The notes under the pieces were generated by a model. It was not told where the DNA came from, did not search any database, and saw nothing but the letters and a program-made list of their open reading frames with translations. Source: JAABQG01 sp963726365 (GTDB lineage Bacteria; Pseudomonadota; Gammaproteobacteria; Burkholderiales; Burkholderiaceae_C). Taken from it: a stretch of 64,000 nucleotides of DNA. Made by a program: the position numbers and the translations under genes. Positions 43,882 to 51,545 of the stretch are shown in pieces; the stretch's first letter is position 1, and each line of letters opens with the position of its first letter. The stretch is from assembly GCA_963726365.1 (NCBI GenBank), contig CAVSCI010000005.1:86929-150928 (forward strand). Direction: 5' to 3'.

Positions 43882-45197
43882 ATGAAGCCCCTGCCCGAAC
43901 TGACGTCCTACCTGGAAGGCCTGCCCGAGCCGCACATCCTGTTCGACACGCAGTACCGCATCCTGGCGGCCAACGCGGCCTACCGGACGCAATTCAGCCC
44001 GCGGGCGCAGCGTGGTGGGCCGGACCTGCTACGAGGTGTCCCACCACTTCAGCGTGCCCTGCGACCAGGCCGGGGAGTCGTGCCCGCTGGCACGCTCGCG
44101 CGAGTCCGGGCAGCGCGAGCGCGTGCTGCACCTGCACCACACCCCCAAGGGCGAGGAATACGTGGCCATCGAACTGGCCCCGCTGCTCGATGTCGAGCGG
44201 CGAACAGGCCTATTTCATCGAGAAGATGGAGCCCTTGCGCGTGGCACAGGGCCAGCCGGCCGCACAGGGGCTGATCGGCCGCGCGCCCGTGTTCCAGGCA
44301 CATGCTGGCCCTGGTGGCGCGTGTGGCGCCATCGATGGCCACCGTGCTGCTGCAGGGCGAATCCGGCACTGGCAAGGAACTGGTCGCCCGCGCGGTGCAC
44401 GAGGCCAGCCCGCGCGCCCACCGAGCGCTGGTGGCGGTGGACTGCTCCAGCCTGCCGGAAAACCTGTTCGAGTCCGAGCTTTTCGGCCATGAACGCGGGG
44501 CGTTCACGGGCGCGCAACGCCGCCCGGGGCGGGCTGGTCGAGGCGGCCAGCGGCGGCACGCTGTTTCTGGACGAAGTGGGCGACATCCCGCTGGCGATGC
44601 AGGTCAAGCTGCTGCGGCTGCTGGAAACCGGCACCTACCGGCGTGTCGGCAGCACGGAGCCGCGACACGCCGACATCCGCGTGGTCTCGGCCACGCACCG
44701 CGACCTGGACCGGATGATCCATGACGGGGGCTTCCGCGAAGACCTGTACTACCGGCTCAGCACCTTCCCGATCCATCTGCCGGCCCTGCGCGAGCGGCGA
44801 GACGACATTGCGCTTGCTGGCGGCAGCCCTGCTGGAGCGGGTCGCCCCGCAGCGCCGCCTGGCGATCTCCCCGGCCGCGATCACCCTGCTGCAGGCGCAG
44901 GAGTTTCCGGGCAACGTGCGTGAACTGCGCAACCTGCTGGAACGCGCCGCGCTGCTGTGCGACGGCGACACGATGGAGTCAGGCCACGTGGAACAGGCGC
45001 TGTTGTCAGGGCGGCGCCCGGCGGCCCGCGCCGCCGAATTGCACCCCGCAGCGCCGCGCGGCCTGCGGGAGATCGAACACGCCGCCTTGCGCGAACGTAC
45101 CGCGAAGCACCGGGGCAGCCGCGCCGCGCTGGCGGCCGAACTGGGCATCAGCGAACGCTCGCTCTACCGCAAACTCAAGGCAGCCGGGGCGGCCTGA
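43882..45197 (+). pseudogene. fisR: sigma-54-dependent sulfane-sulfur regulator FisR-like, frameshifted as read
   Basis: PAS-type sensor domain, AAA+ sigma-54 activator domain and Fis-type helix-turn-helix, about 438 residues after correction. The sensor has RTCYEVSHHFSVPCDQAGESCPL, three Cys spaced 11 and 7, the same spacing as Cys53/64/71 of FisR that react with polysulfide. The AAA+ part has Walker A LLQGESGTGKELVARA, GAFTGAQR, Walker B GGTLFLDEVGDIPL and FREDLYYRLSTFPI; the end is GSRAALAAELGISERSLYRKL. Five single-base insertions (about 44005, 44203, 44298, 44517, 44814) each repair the frame, so sequence error is likely. It is divergent from the Rieske operon. Confidence 0.8.
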
Positions 45198-45217
45198 ACA
45201 CTTCAAATCGACTTGAC

Positions 45218-45598
45218 TCAATCGAACGACGGCGCCTCGGGCTTGGCCACCGGCTTGCCCGCGGCTGCCCATCCATCAAAGCCGCCGGCAATCGACTGAA
45301 CGTTCAGATAGCCCATGTCATGCAGGGCGCCGGCGCACAGCGCCGCGCGGCCACTGGTCTTGCAATAAAGCACGACCTTGAGGTCGCGCGCCTGCAGCGC
45401 GGGTGCGCTGCTGAACTTGAACTCCAGCAGACCGCGCGAGATGTGGACCGCGCCGGGCAGGTGTCCCAACGCGTATTCATCGGCTTCGCGCACGTCCACC
45501 AGCACATCGGCATCGCGGATCGCCTGCTCGGCTTCTGCAACGGGGACTTCCTGGACGCGGGCCTTGGCGGCAACGACGAGGTCATGGGCGGTTTTCAT
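45218..45598 (-). CDS. rhodanese-like sulfurtransferase
   Basis: Single-domain rhodanese of 126 residues: DVLVDVREADEYALGHLPGAVHISRG, active-site loop CKTSGRA with the catalytic Cys after VVLYCK, and SIAGGFDGWAAAGKPV. Active loop C-K-T-S-G-R accepts persulfide sulfur by family. It converges with fisR (20-base gap). Confidence 0.92.
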   Translation of the reverse strand: MKTAHDLVVAAKARVQEVPVAEAEQAIRDADVLVDVREADEYALGHLPGAVHISRGLLEFKFSSAPALQARDLKVVLYCKTSGRAALCAGALHDMGYLNVQSIAGGFDGWAAAGKPVAKPEAPSFD

Positions 45599-45700
45599 GG
45601 GGCACTCCTGAAGAAAAATTAATAAAACGCAAACAAGACATGGGAACAGTCATCGATTCAGCTGAGAGGCGCGGCACGGCCAGAAGCTGGTGCCTGGGGC

Positions 45701-47056
45701 TCATGGGGCGTGGATTTTTTCATGGATGCGGCGCGTGGTGCGCCACACGGCCCAGATCACCAGGGGAATAAGGGCGCCGGTGGCGATCTCAGGGTTGACC
45801 GGCAACCCCGTGGCCTTGAGCGCCTTGCCGCCATAAAGCAACAGGCTGACCACGTAGTACGAGATGGCGGCGATTGAAAGGCCTTCCACCGTGGACTGCA
45901 GGCGCAACTGCATTTCCTGGCCGCGGGTGAGCTTTTCCAGCAGTTGCTGGTTCTGCACCTCGGTGGCAATGTCCACACGCGTGCGAAGCAACGCGCTGGC
46001 GCGCGAGATGCGCTCCGACAACGACGCCAGCCGCTGGGCTGTCGCGGCCACCGTCGCCATGGCGGGCGAGAGCCGGCGCTGCATGAACTCGCCGAGCATC
46101 TGCGTGCCGGGGATGGCCTTCTCGCGCAGCTCGGTGATGCGCTGGCCCACCAGTGTGTCGTAGGCGCGCGTCGCGGCAAAGCGGTAGTTGTGTTCGGCCG
46201 TGGCGCGTTCGACCTGGGCCGCCAGCGACACCAGCGTGTCCAGCAGCTCCTGGTCAGACGCGGACTTGTTCTCCAGCCGCGCCGTGATGTCCGACAGCGC
46301 GGCCTCGGCCTGCGACAGCATGGGACCGAGCGCCTTGGCCACGGGCAGGCCGCGCAAGGCCATCAGCCGGTAGGTCTCCAGCTCCAGCAGGCGCTGGGCG
46401 ATGCGGCCGGCGCGGGTATCGGTGGTGCCGGGTGGCGCGATGACCAGCATGCGCTCAAAGCCGTCCGGCCCGATGCGGAACTCGGTCAGGGCCCAGGAAT
46501 GCCCGTTGCCCAGCTGCGAGGCGACCAGGGTGTGCCCGCCAAACCAGGTCTGCGCCTGTTGCATCAGCGCGCGCTCGTCCGACAGATCGCCCGTCACCAT
46601 CGCCAGCTGGATCGCCGCCACGGTGCGCCCCGGAATGCTGCGCAGCCATTCAGGCGCGACGGCCGGCGCCGACAGCAAGGCCGGCACAGCCGCGCCGAGC
46701 AGGGCCGCCTGTGGCAAGGGCTGCACGATGACATAGCCGGTGAACTCCGTGTGGCGCTCCCACTTGACGGTGTGGTCGCCAAACCGCAGCCGCAGGAAGT
46801 TGCCGTTCAGCTGCTCAGGCGACAAGGCTTGCTGCCCCGGCAGGCGGCGCAGATGCTCGCACTCCATCTCGCGGGTGACACCTTCGTTGAGCACAGACAC
46901 ATGGACGATCAGCGCCGGTACCCGGATGCGCGCCGAAGGCCGCGCGTGCACTTCATTGTGCAGGGCGGCGCGTAGCGGATCGTCGGGCGGTAACACGGAC
47001 ACCGCGGCCGGGACCGCGGGTTCAGTAAGACTGTGCAGGCCTGCGTCGAGGTTCAT
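45701..47056 (-). CDS. DUF3422 family membrane-anchored protein
   Basis: 451 residues starting MNLDAGLHSLTEPAVPAAVSV, with the family mark RAALHNEVHARPSARIRVPAL near residue 32. A coiled/helical middle (residues about 240-380) precedes two C-terminal membrane helices (ISYYVVSLLLYGGKAL and IATGALIPLVIWAVW). The layout recalls CorA-like or tether proteins, but no function is established. Confidence 0.87.
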   Translation of the reverse strand: MNLDAGLHSLTEPAVPAAVSVLPPDDPLRAALHNEVHARPSARIRVPALIVHVSVLNEGVTREMECEHLRRLPGQQALSPEQLNGNFLRLRFGDHTVKWERHTEFTGYVIVQPLPQAALLGAAVPALLSAPAVAPEWLRSIPGRTVAAIQLAMVTGDLSDERALMQQAQTWFGGHTLVASQLGNGHSWALTEFRIGPDGFERMLVIAPPGTTDTRAGRIAQRLLELETYRLMALRGLPVAKALGPMLSQAEAALSDITARLENKSASDQELLDTLVSLAAQVERATAEHNYRFAATRAYDTLVGQRITELREKAIPGTQMLGEFMQRRLSPAMATVAATAQRLASLSERISRASALLRTRVDIATEVQNQQLLEKLTRGQEMQLRLQSTVEGLSIAAISYYVVSLLLYGGKALKATGLPVNPEIATGALIPLVIWAVWRTTRRIHEKIHAP

Positions 47057-47129
47057 GGGTCTATTTTGCCGCGGGTTGCATCCCGATCAGGCGCTGGAAA
47101 CCAGGGAATACACCCCCCGAATGACTCCA

Positions 47130-47187
47130 CTTTTTATAGCAAACATAGGCCATGCGACGCTGGGATGATGCCATTTTTGGTACAAAA
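47130..47187 (+). repeat. dispersed AT-rich repeat, copy 7
   Basis: TTTTTATAGCAAACATAGG, then GACGCTGGGATGATGCCATT, then TTGGTACAAAA. It sits between the DUF3422 start and the end of the CsoR-family gene. Confidence 0.75.
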
Positions 47188-47203
47188 CTCCCGAAACCCG
47201 CTG

Positions 47204-47482
47204 TCAGCCTCGCTTGGACAGCAATGCCTCAAGTTCGCCAATGATTTCGGGCAACCCGGCCGCCAGCCCCGCTCCGGACTGCAGGCGCGCGCCGATCTCC
47301 TGCTCCAGCAGGCACACGGTCATGCGCACATAGGTGCTGTCGAGCGCACGGCGCACGGCCGAGAACTGCTGCGCCACCTTCAGGCAATCTTCCCCGCGCT
47401 CCACCATGCGCTGGATGCCGCGCAACTGGCCCTCAGCCCGTTTGAGCCGGTTCAGGACGTCGGTGCGGGCGGCGGGCTCCAT
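47204..47482 (-). CDS. CsoR/RcnR-family repressor with atypical cysteines
   Basis: All-helical repressor of 92 residues from ATG 47482 (MEPAARTDVLNRLKRAEGQLRGIQRMVE). It keeps Cys33 of the family's sensing site, but the canonical His position is Leu58 and the second Cys position is Glu62; instead a Cys57 sits one residue before the His position (YVRMTVCLLEQE). Copper sensing (C-H-C) is thus unlikely; a thiol/persulfide or aldehyde sensor is plausible. It is the last gene of the SQR-RND operon, 108 bases after the SLAC1 gene, and the operon promoter carries a G-tract dyad suited to this family. Confidence 0.82.
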   Translation of the reverse strand: MEPAARTDVLNRLKRAEGQLRGIQRMVERGEDCLKVAQQFSAVRRALDSTYVRMTVCLLEQEIGARLQSGAGLAAGLPEIIGELEALLSKRG

Positions 47483-47590
47483 CAGGCCGCCCGGCGCGCA
47501 ATCCACGGATGCGGACTCGGGCGGCTCAGCGCCGGCGCCCAGCCATCCCGTCCAAAACGTCCCCCTGCGAGTAGGGCAGTGCGCCAGCCA

Positions 47591-48625
47591 TCAGTGGGCT
47601 CCCTTCTCGGCGGGTGTTGCACCCGCCACATTCATCATCGCCATGGGCTCGGGGGCCAGCAGCGAACCGTCGCGCAAGCCTTTCACCGTGGCCAGGGCCA
47701 GCGCCGCGATCACCAGCGAACTCAGCGCCAGCAGGAGCATGGCCAGCGCCTGGAAAGCGCCCGAGGTGCCCGGCGCCAGCCGCAAGGTCAGCGCGCTGAA
47801 GGCCGCCAGCGGGAAGGACATGGCCCAGAATGGCACGGCAAACGGCTGCGAAATCGCGCGCTTGAACACGCTGGCCGACCAGGCCAGGAAGAAAAGGCCG
47901 ATGCCCCAAGCCACCCAGGCCAAGGTCACCGGCGCGCCGAGTTGAAGCGCGGCCAGACCGATCACGGCCGGCGGCGCGATGGTGATGAAGGTGGTGGGCA
48001 GCAGTCGCTCGGGCCACATCCCGCTCACCCCCACGCGCACGGCCAGCAGCGTCAGCGCCACCGGCCAGAGGAAAAGGCCCACGCCGAACTGCGCCGCCGA
48101 CCATTCGGGAAAGCCCAGCGTGACACCCGCCAGCGGCGGCAGCACGTTGCCGACCACGGGAATGAACAGGGCCGGCGTGATGGACGGCCAGAACGGCGTG
48201 CCGTCCTTGCCGCCGATGTTGGGACGCAGCCAGCGTGACAGTGCCCAGACCGTCACGCCGAACTGCCAGAGCGAGCCGACCACCCACAGCCCCTTTGCCG
48301 GCAGGCTCGGCCCGGCCAGCGCAGTGGCCACCGTGGCCAGCAGCAGCAGAGAAATCGGCATGGCGGCGACAAACACATGGCGCACCGGGTGGCTGAGGTC
48401 CTCGGCCACGGCCTGCGGATAACGCTGCCAGCGCAGCAGCGAAAGCACCGCCAGAACAGCCGCCACCAGCGCCGCCAGCGCACCCACTACCAGCGCGCCG
48501 GCGCCGGCCATCTCGCCCATCAACGGTGTGGCGCGGTGCCAGGCCAGTGCCAAGCCGCACAGGCCCATGACGATGGCGAACCAGCCGGGCATGAGGAACT
48601 TGAGCGGTGTGGCGTGATGAGACAT
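47591..48625 (-). CDS. SLAC1/TehA (TDT) family anion channel
   Basis: 344 residues with about ten membrane helices. The family opening FLMPGWFAIVMGLCGLALAWHRA and FGVTVWALSRWLRP, PALFIPVVGNVLPPLAGVTLG are visible. Relatives pass anions such as sulfite, nitrate or tellurite-linked substrates. Between OsmC and a CsoR-type repressor in a sulfide-oxidation operon, sulfite or hydrosulfide export is a reasonable guess. Confidence 0.87.
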   Translation of the reverse strand: MSHHATPLKFLMPGWFAIVMGLCGLALAWHRATPLMGEMAGAGALVVGALAALVAAVLAVLSLLRWQRYPQAVAEDLSHPVRHVFVAAMPISLLLLATVATALAGPSLPAKGLWVVGSLWQFGVTVWALSRWLRPNIGGKDGTPFWPSITPALFIPVVGNVLPPLAGVTLGFPEWSAAQFGVGLFLWPVALTLLAVRVGVSGMWPERLLPTTFITIAPPAVIGLAALQLGAPVTLAWVAWGIGLFFLAWSASVFKRAISQPFAVPFWAMSFPLAAFSALTLRLAPGTSGAFQALAMLLLALSSLVIAALALATVKGLRDGSLLAPEPMAMMNVAGATPAEKGAH

Positions 48626-48638
48626 GGGAATTTCCGGT

Positions 48639-49086
48639 TTACTTCAGGCGGGCGCCGGTGCTGTCGAGCACTTCAACGGTGATCGGGATGCCCTGCCCGA
48701 CACTCTGCGTGACGGTGCAGAACGCCTCGAACTGACCCGAGCACGCGGTCCAGATGCTCCAGCGACGCGGCCGGCACGCCCAGCGTCAGCACGGCCTTCA
48801 TGCTCAGCACGCGCATCCGGCCTTCGGGGTTGCGGCCGACCTCGGAGGTCACCTCGCAATGGATCGGCTCGGGCGCCTGCTTGAACTTGCGCAGCGCAAA
48901 CAGCAGCGAATCCGACAGGCAGTTGCCCACCGCGGCGCTCAGCAGTTGCACCGGCGACGGGCCAAGGCCTGCGCCCAGCGGCGCCGGCTCGTCGCCGGTC
49001 AGCACGGGCACGTCGCCGCCAAAATGAATGTCAAAGCGGTAGTCGTGCTGCTGGATCAGGGTGACCTGGATGGTGGTGTCGCTCAT
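48639..49086 (-). CDS. OsmC family protein (one indel near the C-terminus)
   Basis: About 148 residues after correction. It opens with MSDTTIQVTLIQQHDYRFDIHFGG; the reactive Cys is in LLSAAVGNCLSDSLLFALRKF. Near 48738 one extra base shifts the frame; restoring it gives QFEAFCTVTQSVGQGIPITVEVL, with the second redox Cys of the family, ending at TAA 48639. As read, translation ends at 48673. OsmC/Ohr-type proteins reduce organic peroxides and can act on polysulfides. Fourth-from-last gene role in the SQR operon fits. Confidence 0.82.
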
Positions 49087-49124
49087 GGAGCCTCCGTCTC
49101 AAGGGTTGGCGGGGTGCTGGCGCG

Positions 49125-49904
49125 TCATTTGTAGTCGCCGAACGCGGTGAAGGTGCGGGCGAAGGGCGGTTTGATGGCGGCAGCGGCCTTCAGCAGTGCG
49201 GCATTGTCGTTGCCGCGTAGCGCGTCGGACAGGCGTGACAGTGCCGCCGTCACCTCAGCCATGCCCCTGTTGAACTGGGCCAGGCGTGCTTCATTGAGGT
49301 GGTAAGCCTGCGGGTTGGGCAGGTTTTGCTCGACGCTGCGCCACAAGGCGCGTGCCCGCGCGAAGGCTTCTTCCATCGCGGCGCGGCGGGCCGGCGTCAG
49401 TTCCTGCACTGGGGTGCTGATGCCAGCCTGCGCCAGCTCTTCCATGGGTTCGTGAAAGGCGGTCAGCCGGTCCATGAAGTAGTCCACACCCAACGCCACG
49501 CGCAGTTTCATCAAGTCGATGCGCACGTCCTCCAGCGCGGTGTGCGCCGCCTCGAACTTGCCGGCGGCCACGGCCTTGCGGCTTTCGGCCAACGCTTGGT
49601 CCACCTGGGCCAGGGTCTTGCGGGCCGCGGCCGCCTGGGCGGGTGTCTTGCCCGACAGGTCCGGCTGCAGCGCCGCGCGCAAGGCGGGCCAGTCCGCGTC
49701 AAGCCGCTGCATCGCCGCGCGCGCCTTGTCGGCAGCGGCGGTGTCGCCCGGCTTGGCATTGGTCAGCGACAGGGCCGGGATGTACACCGCGTCCAGCGCA
49801 ACGCTGTTGTCCAGGAGGGCAGCTTGCGCGCCACCGAACAAGGCCAGGGCGAAACCCATCGCGGCAAACCCGCGACGAGCGCAGGATCTGACGGTGCGAT
49901 TCAT
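49125..49904 (-). CDS. exported helical protein of unknown function
   Basis: 259 residues with a signal peptide (ARRGFAAMGFALALFGGAQAA). The mature part is almost wholly helical and Ala-rich (DKARAAMQRLDADWPALRAAL, DQALAESRKAVAAGKFEAAHTALEDVRIDLMKLRVAL), like four-helix-bundle periplasmic proteins. YFMDRLTAFHEPMEEL holds a His and Met but no clear cofactor motif. It lies between the DUF2892 and OsmC genes with 38-base gaps, so it belongs to the operon. Confidence 0.78.
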   Translation of the reverse strand: MNRTVRSCARRGFAAMGFALALFGGAQAALLDNSVALDAVYIPALSLTNAKPGDTAAADKARAAMQRLDADWPALRAALQPDLSGKTPAQAAAARKTLAQVDQALAESRKAVAAGKFEAAHTALEDVRIDLMKLRVALGVDYFMDRLTAFHEPMEELAQAGISTPVQELTPARRAAMEEAFARARALWRSVEQNLPNPQAYHLNEARLAQFNRGMAEVTAALSRLSDALRGNDNAALLKAAAAIKPPFARTFTAFGDYK

Positions 49905-49942
49905 ACGAAACCTTTCAAGGACATGCAAACACCAACAAGGGT

Positions 49943-50167
49943 TCACCGGCTGCACGACGGGCCGGAATCCGGCACACCGAGCTTGCGCAGCAGGATGCCG
50001 GGCGGGCAGAAGCCAGTGAAGCCGGACTGGAACAGGTTTAAGCCGACAAAGGCGGTGAAGGCGAGGAACCACTGGCTGACGAAAATGGGACTGCCTTCGA
50101 TACCGAGGGCCAGCGACAGCATGACAAAGAAACCGGCCATGATGCGGATGTAGCGTTCGACGGTCAT
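49943..50167 (-). CDS. DUF2892 (YgaP-like) small membrane protein
   Basis: 74 residues with two helices: YIRIMAGFFVMLSLALGIE and WFLAFTAFVGLNLFQSGFTGFCP. The FTGFCPPGILLRKLGV end with the conserved Cys-Pro is the DUF2892 signature, the membrane part attached to rhodanese in YgaP. Here it stands alone beside SQR and may help move sulfur species or thiocyanate across the membrane (family-based inference). Confidence 0.88.
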   Translation of the reverse strand: MTVERYIRIMAGFFVMLSLALGIEGSPIFVSQWFLAFTAFVGLNLFQSGFTGFCPPGILLRKLGVPDSGPSCSR

Positions 50168-50213
50168 AAAAAACTCCTTGGTTGGATGGTGAAAAATTGA
50201 GCTGCGGCGCGCT

Positions 50214-51512
50214 TCACTTGGTCACGCGAACCAGGCCGACCAGCTTGAGGATGTACTTTTCGTAGATGGGTTCGGAATTGCCGGATTTCATCTTGCTGAT
50301 GAAATATTTTTCGTAGGCGATCTTGGCCAGGTGCACCCACTTGCCCTTCTTGAACCAGTTCACGTTGCGCGGCGGGATCTGCGGCAGCGCGACGAACGCG
50401 GCGCCGGTGTCGCCCATGTCGGCCAGGCAGATCGCGTTCCAGGTGCCCTTGGCGGTGACGGGCTTGCCCGCCAGTTCATCGACGATGTTGTGCACGATGG
50501 CCGTGACCATGGTCTCGATCATGTAGCCGGTCTTGGGCGCGCCGGTGGGCACGGGCGTGACTTCCACCGGCGGAATCGCCACGCAGACGCCGGCCGAGAA
50601 GATGTTGCGGTATTTCTTGCTGCGCTGGAACTCGTCGATCAGCACGAAGCCGCGCGGGTTGCACAGCTCGGGCACGGCGGCCACCGCGTCCACGCCCTTG
50701 AAGGCGGGCAGCATCATCGACAGCTTGAAGGGCACCTCGTGCTCCTTGTAGACGTTGCCGAGGTCGTCGAGCTGGGTCACGAACATCTTGCCGGCCTCGA
50801 CCTTGGTGGTCTTGGCGTTGGTGATCCACTTCATGTCGCGGTTGCGCATCTCGGATTCAAGCATCGACTTGCTGTCGCCCACGCCGCCCAGGCCCAGGTG
50901 GCCGATGTAGGGCTCGCTGCTGACGAAGGTAATCGGCACCTTGTTGCGCAACTTGCGTTTGCGCAGGTCGGTGTCGAGGATGAAGGCGAATTCGTAGGCC
51001 GGGCCGAAGCAACTGGCCATCGGCATCGCGCCAATCACCACCGGTCCGGGATTCTTCAGAAACTCCTGGTAATCCGCCCAGAAAGCCTGGGCATGGTCCA
51101 CCGCGCAGATCGAATGCGTGTGCCCGCCCCCGCCCGACGATGACGGACCGGCGCCCGGCACTTCGGCGAAGCTCAGCTTCGGGCCGGTGGCGATGACCAG
51201 GTAATCGTAGGGCAGCACCTGTTCGTCGGGCTGGCCGCCGCAGAGCACCAGCTTGCTGCCGGCGGCGTCGAGGGTGGTCACCGGCTTGGCAATGAACTTG
51301 ATGCCCTTGCGCTCCAGCAGCGGGGCAATTTTCAGCACGATCTCATCACGCGTGCGCCAGCCGACGGCCACCCAGGGGTTGGACGGCACGAACTGGAAGT
51401 AGTCCACCGCGCTGACCACGGTGACGGTGTGCTCTTTCGGCAGAAGTTCGCGCATTTCATAGGCAGCGGGCATGCCGCCGATGCCGGCGCCCATGATGAC
51501 GATATTGGCCAT
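50214..51512 (-). CDS. sqr: sulfide:quinone oxidoreductase family flavoprotein
   Basis: 432 residues. FAD-binding N-terminus IVIMGAGIGGMPAAYEMRELLP; second nucleotide part YDYLVIATGPKLSF; redox cysteines in MASCFGPAYEFAF and SAGVCVAIPPVEVTPVPTGAPKTGYM, matching the two central SQR cysteines. It would oxidise sulfide to polysulfide/persulfide with electrons to quinone. The start lies 33 bases after the RND permease stop. A flavocytochrome c sulfide dehydrogenase-type relative is the alternative; no cytochrome partner is adjacent. Confidence 0.88.
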   Translation of the reverse strand: MANIVIMGAGIGGMPAAYEMRELLPKEHTVTVVSAVDYFQFVPSNPWVAVGWRTRDEIVLKIAPLLERKGIKFIAKPVTTLDAAGSKLVLCGGQPDEQVLPYDYLVIATGPKLSFAEVPGAGPSSSGGGGHTHSICAVDHAQAFWADYQEFLKNPGPVVIGAMPMASCFGPAYEFAFILDTDLRKRKLRNKVPITFVSSEPYIGHLGLGGVGDSKSMLESEMRNRDMKWITNAKTTKVEAGKMFVTQLDDLGNVYKEHEVPFKLSMMLPAFKGVDAVAAVPELCNPRGFVLIDEFQRSKKYRNIFSAGVCVAIPPVEVTPVPTGAPKTGYMIETMVTAIVHNIVDELAGKPVTAKGTWNAICLADMGDTGAAFVALPQIPPRNVNWFKKGKWVHLAKIAYEKYFISKMKSGNSEPIYEKYILKLVGLVRVTK

Positions 51513-51545
51513 GTGAAGTCTCCTCAGAAGGGTGGGTTGAAAAAG

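Noticed and set aside
47204..47482. Copper sensor CsoR or formaldehyde sensor FrmR
   Set aside because: The metal-site His and second Cys are absent, and the operon lacks copper or formaldehyde genes; kept as an atypical family member.
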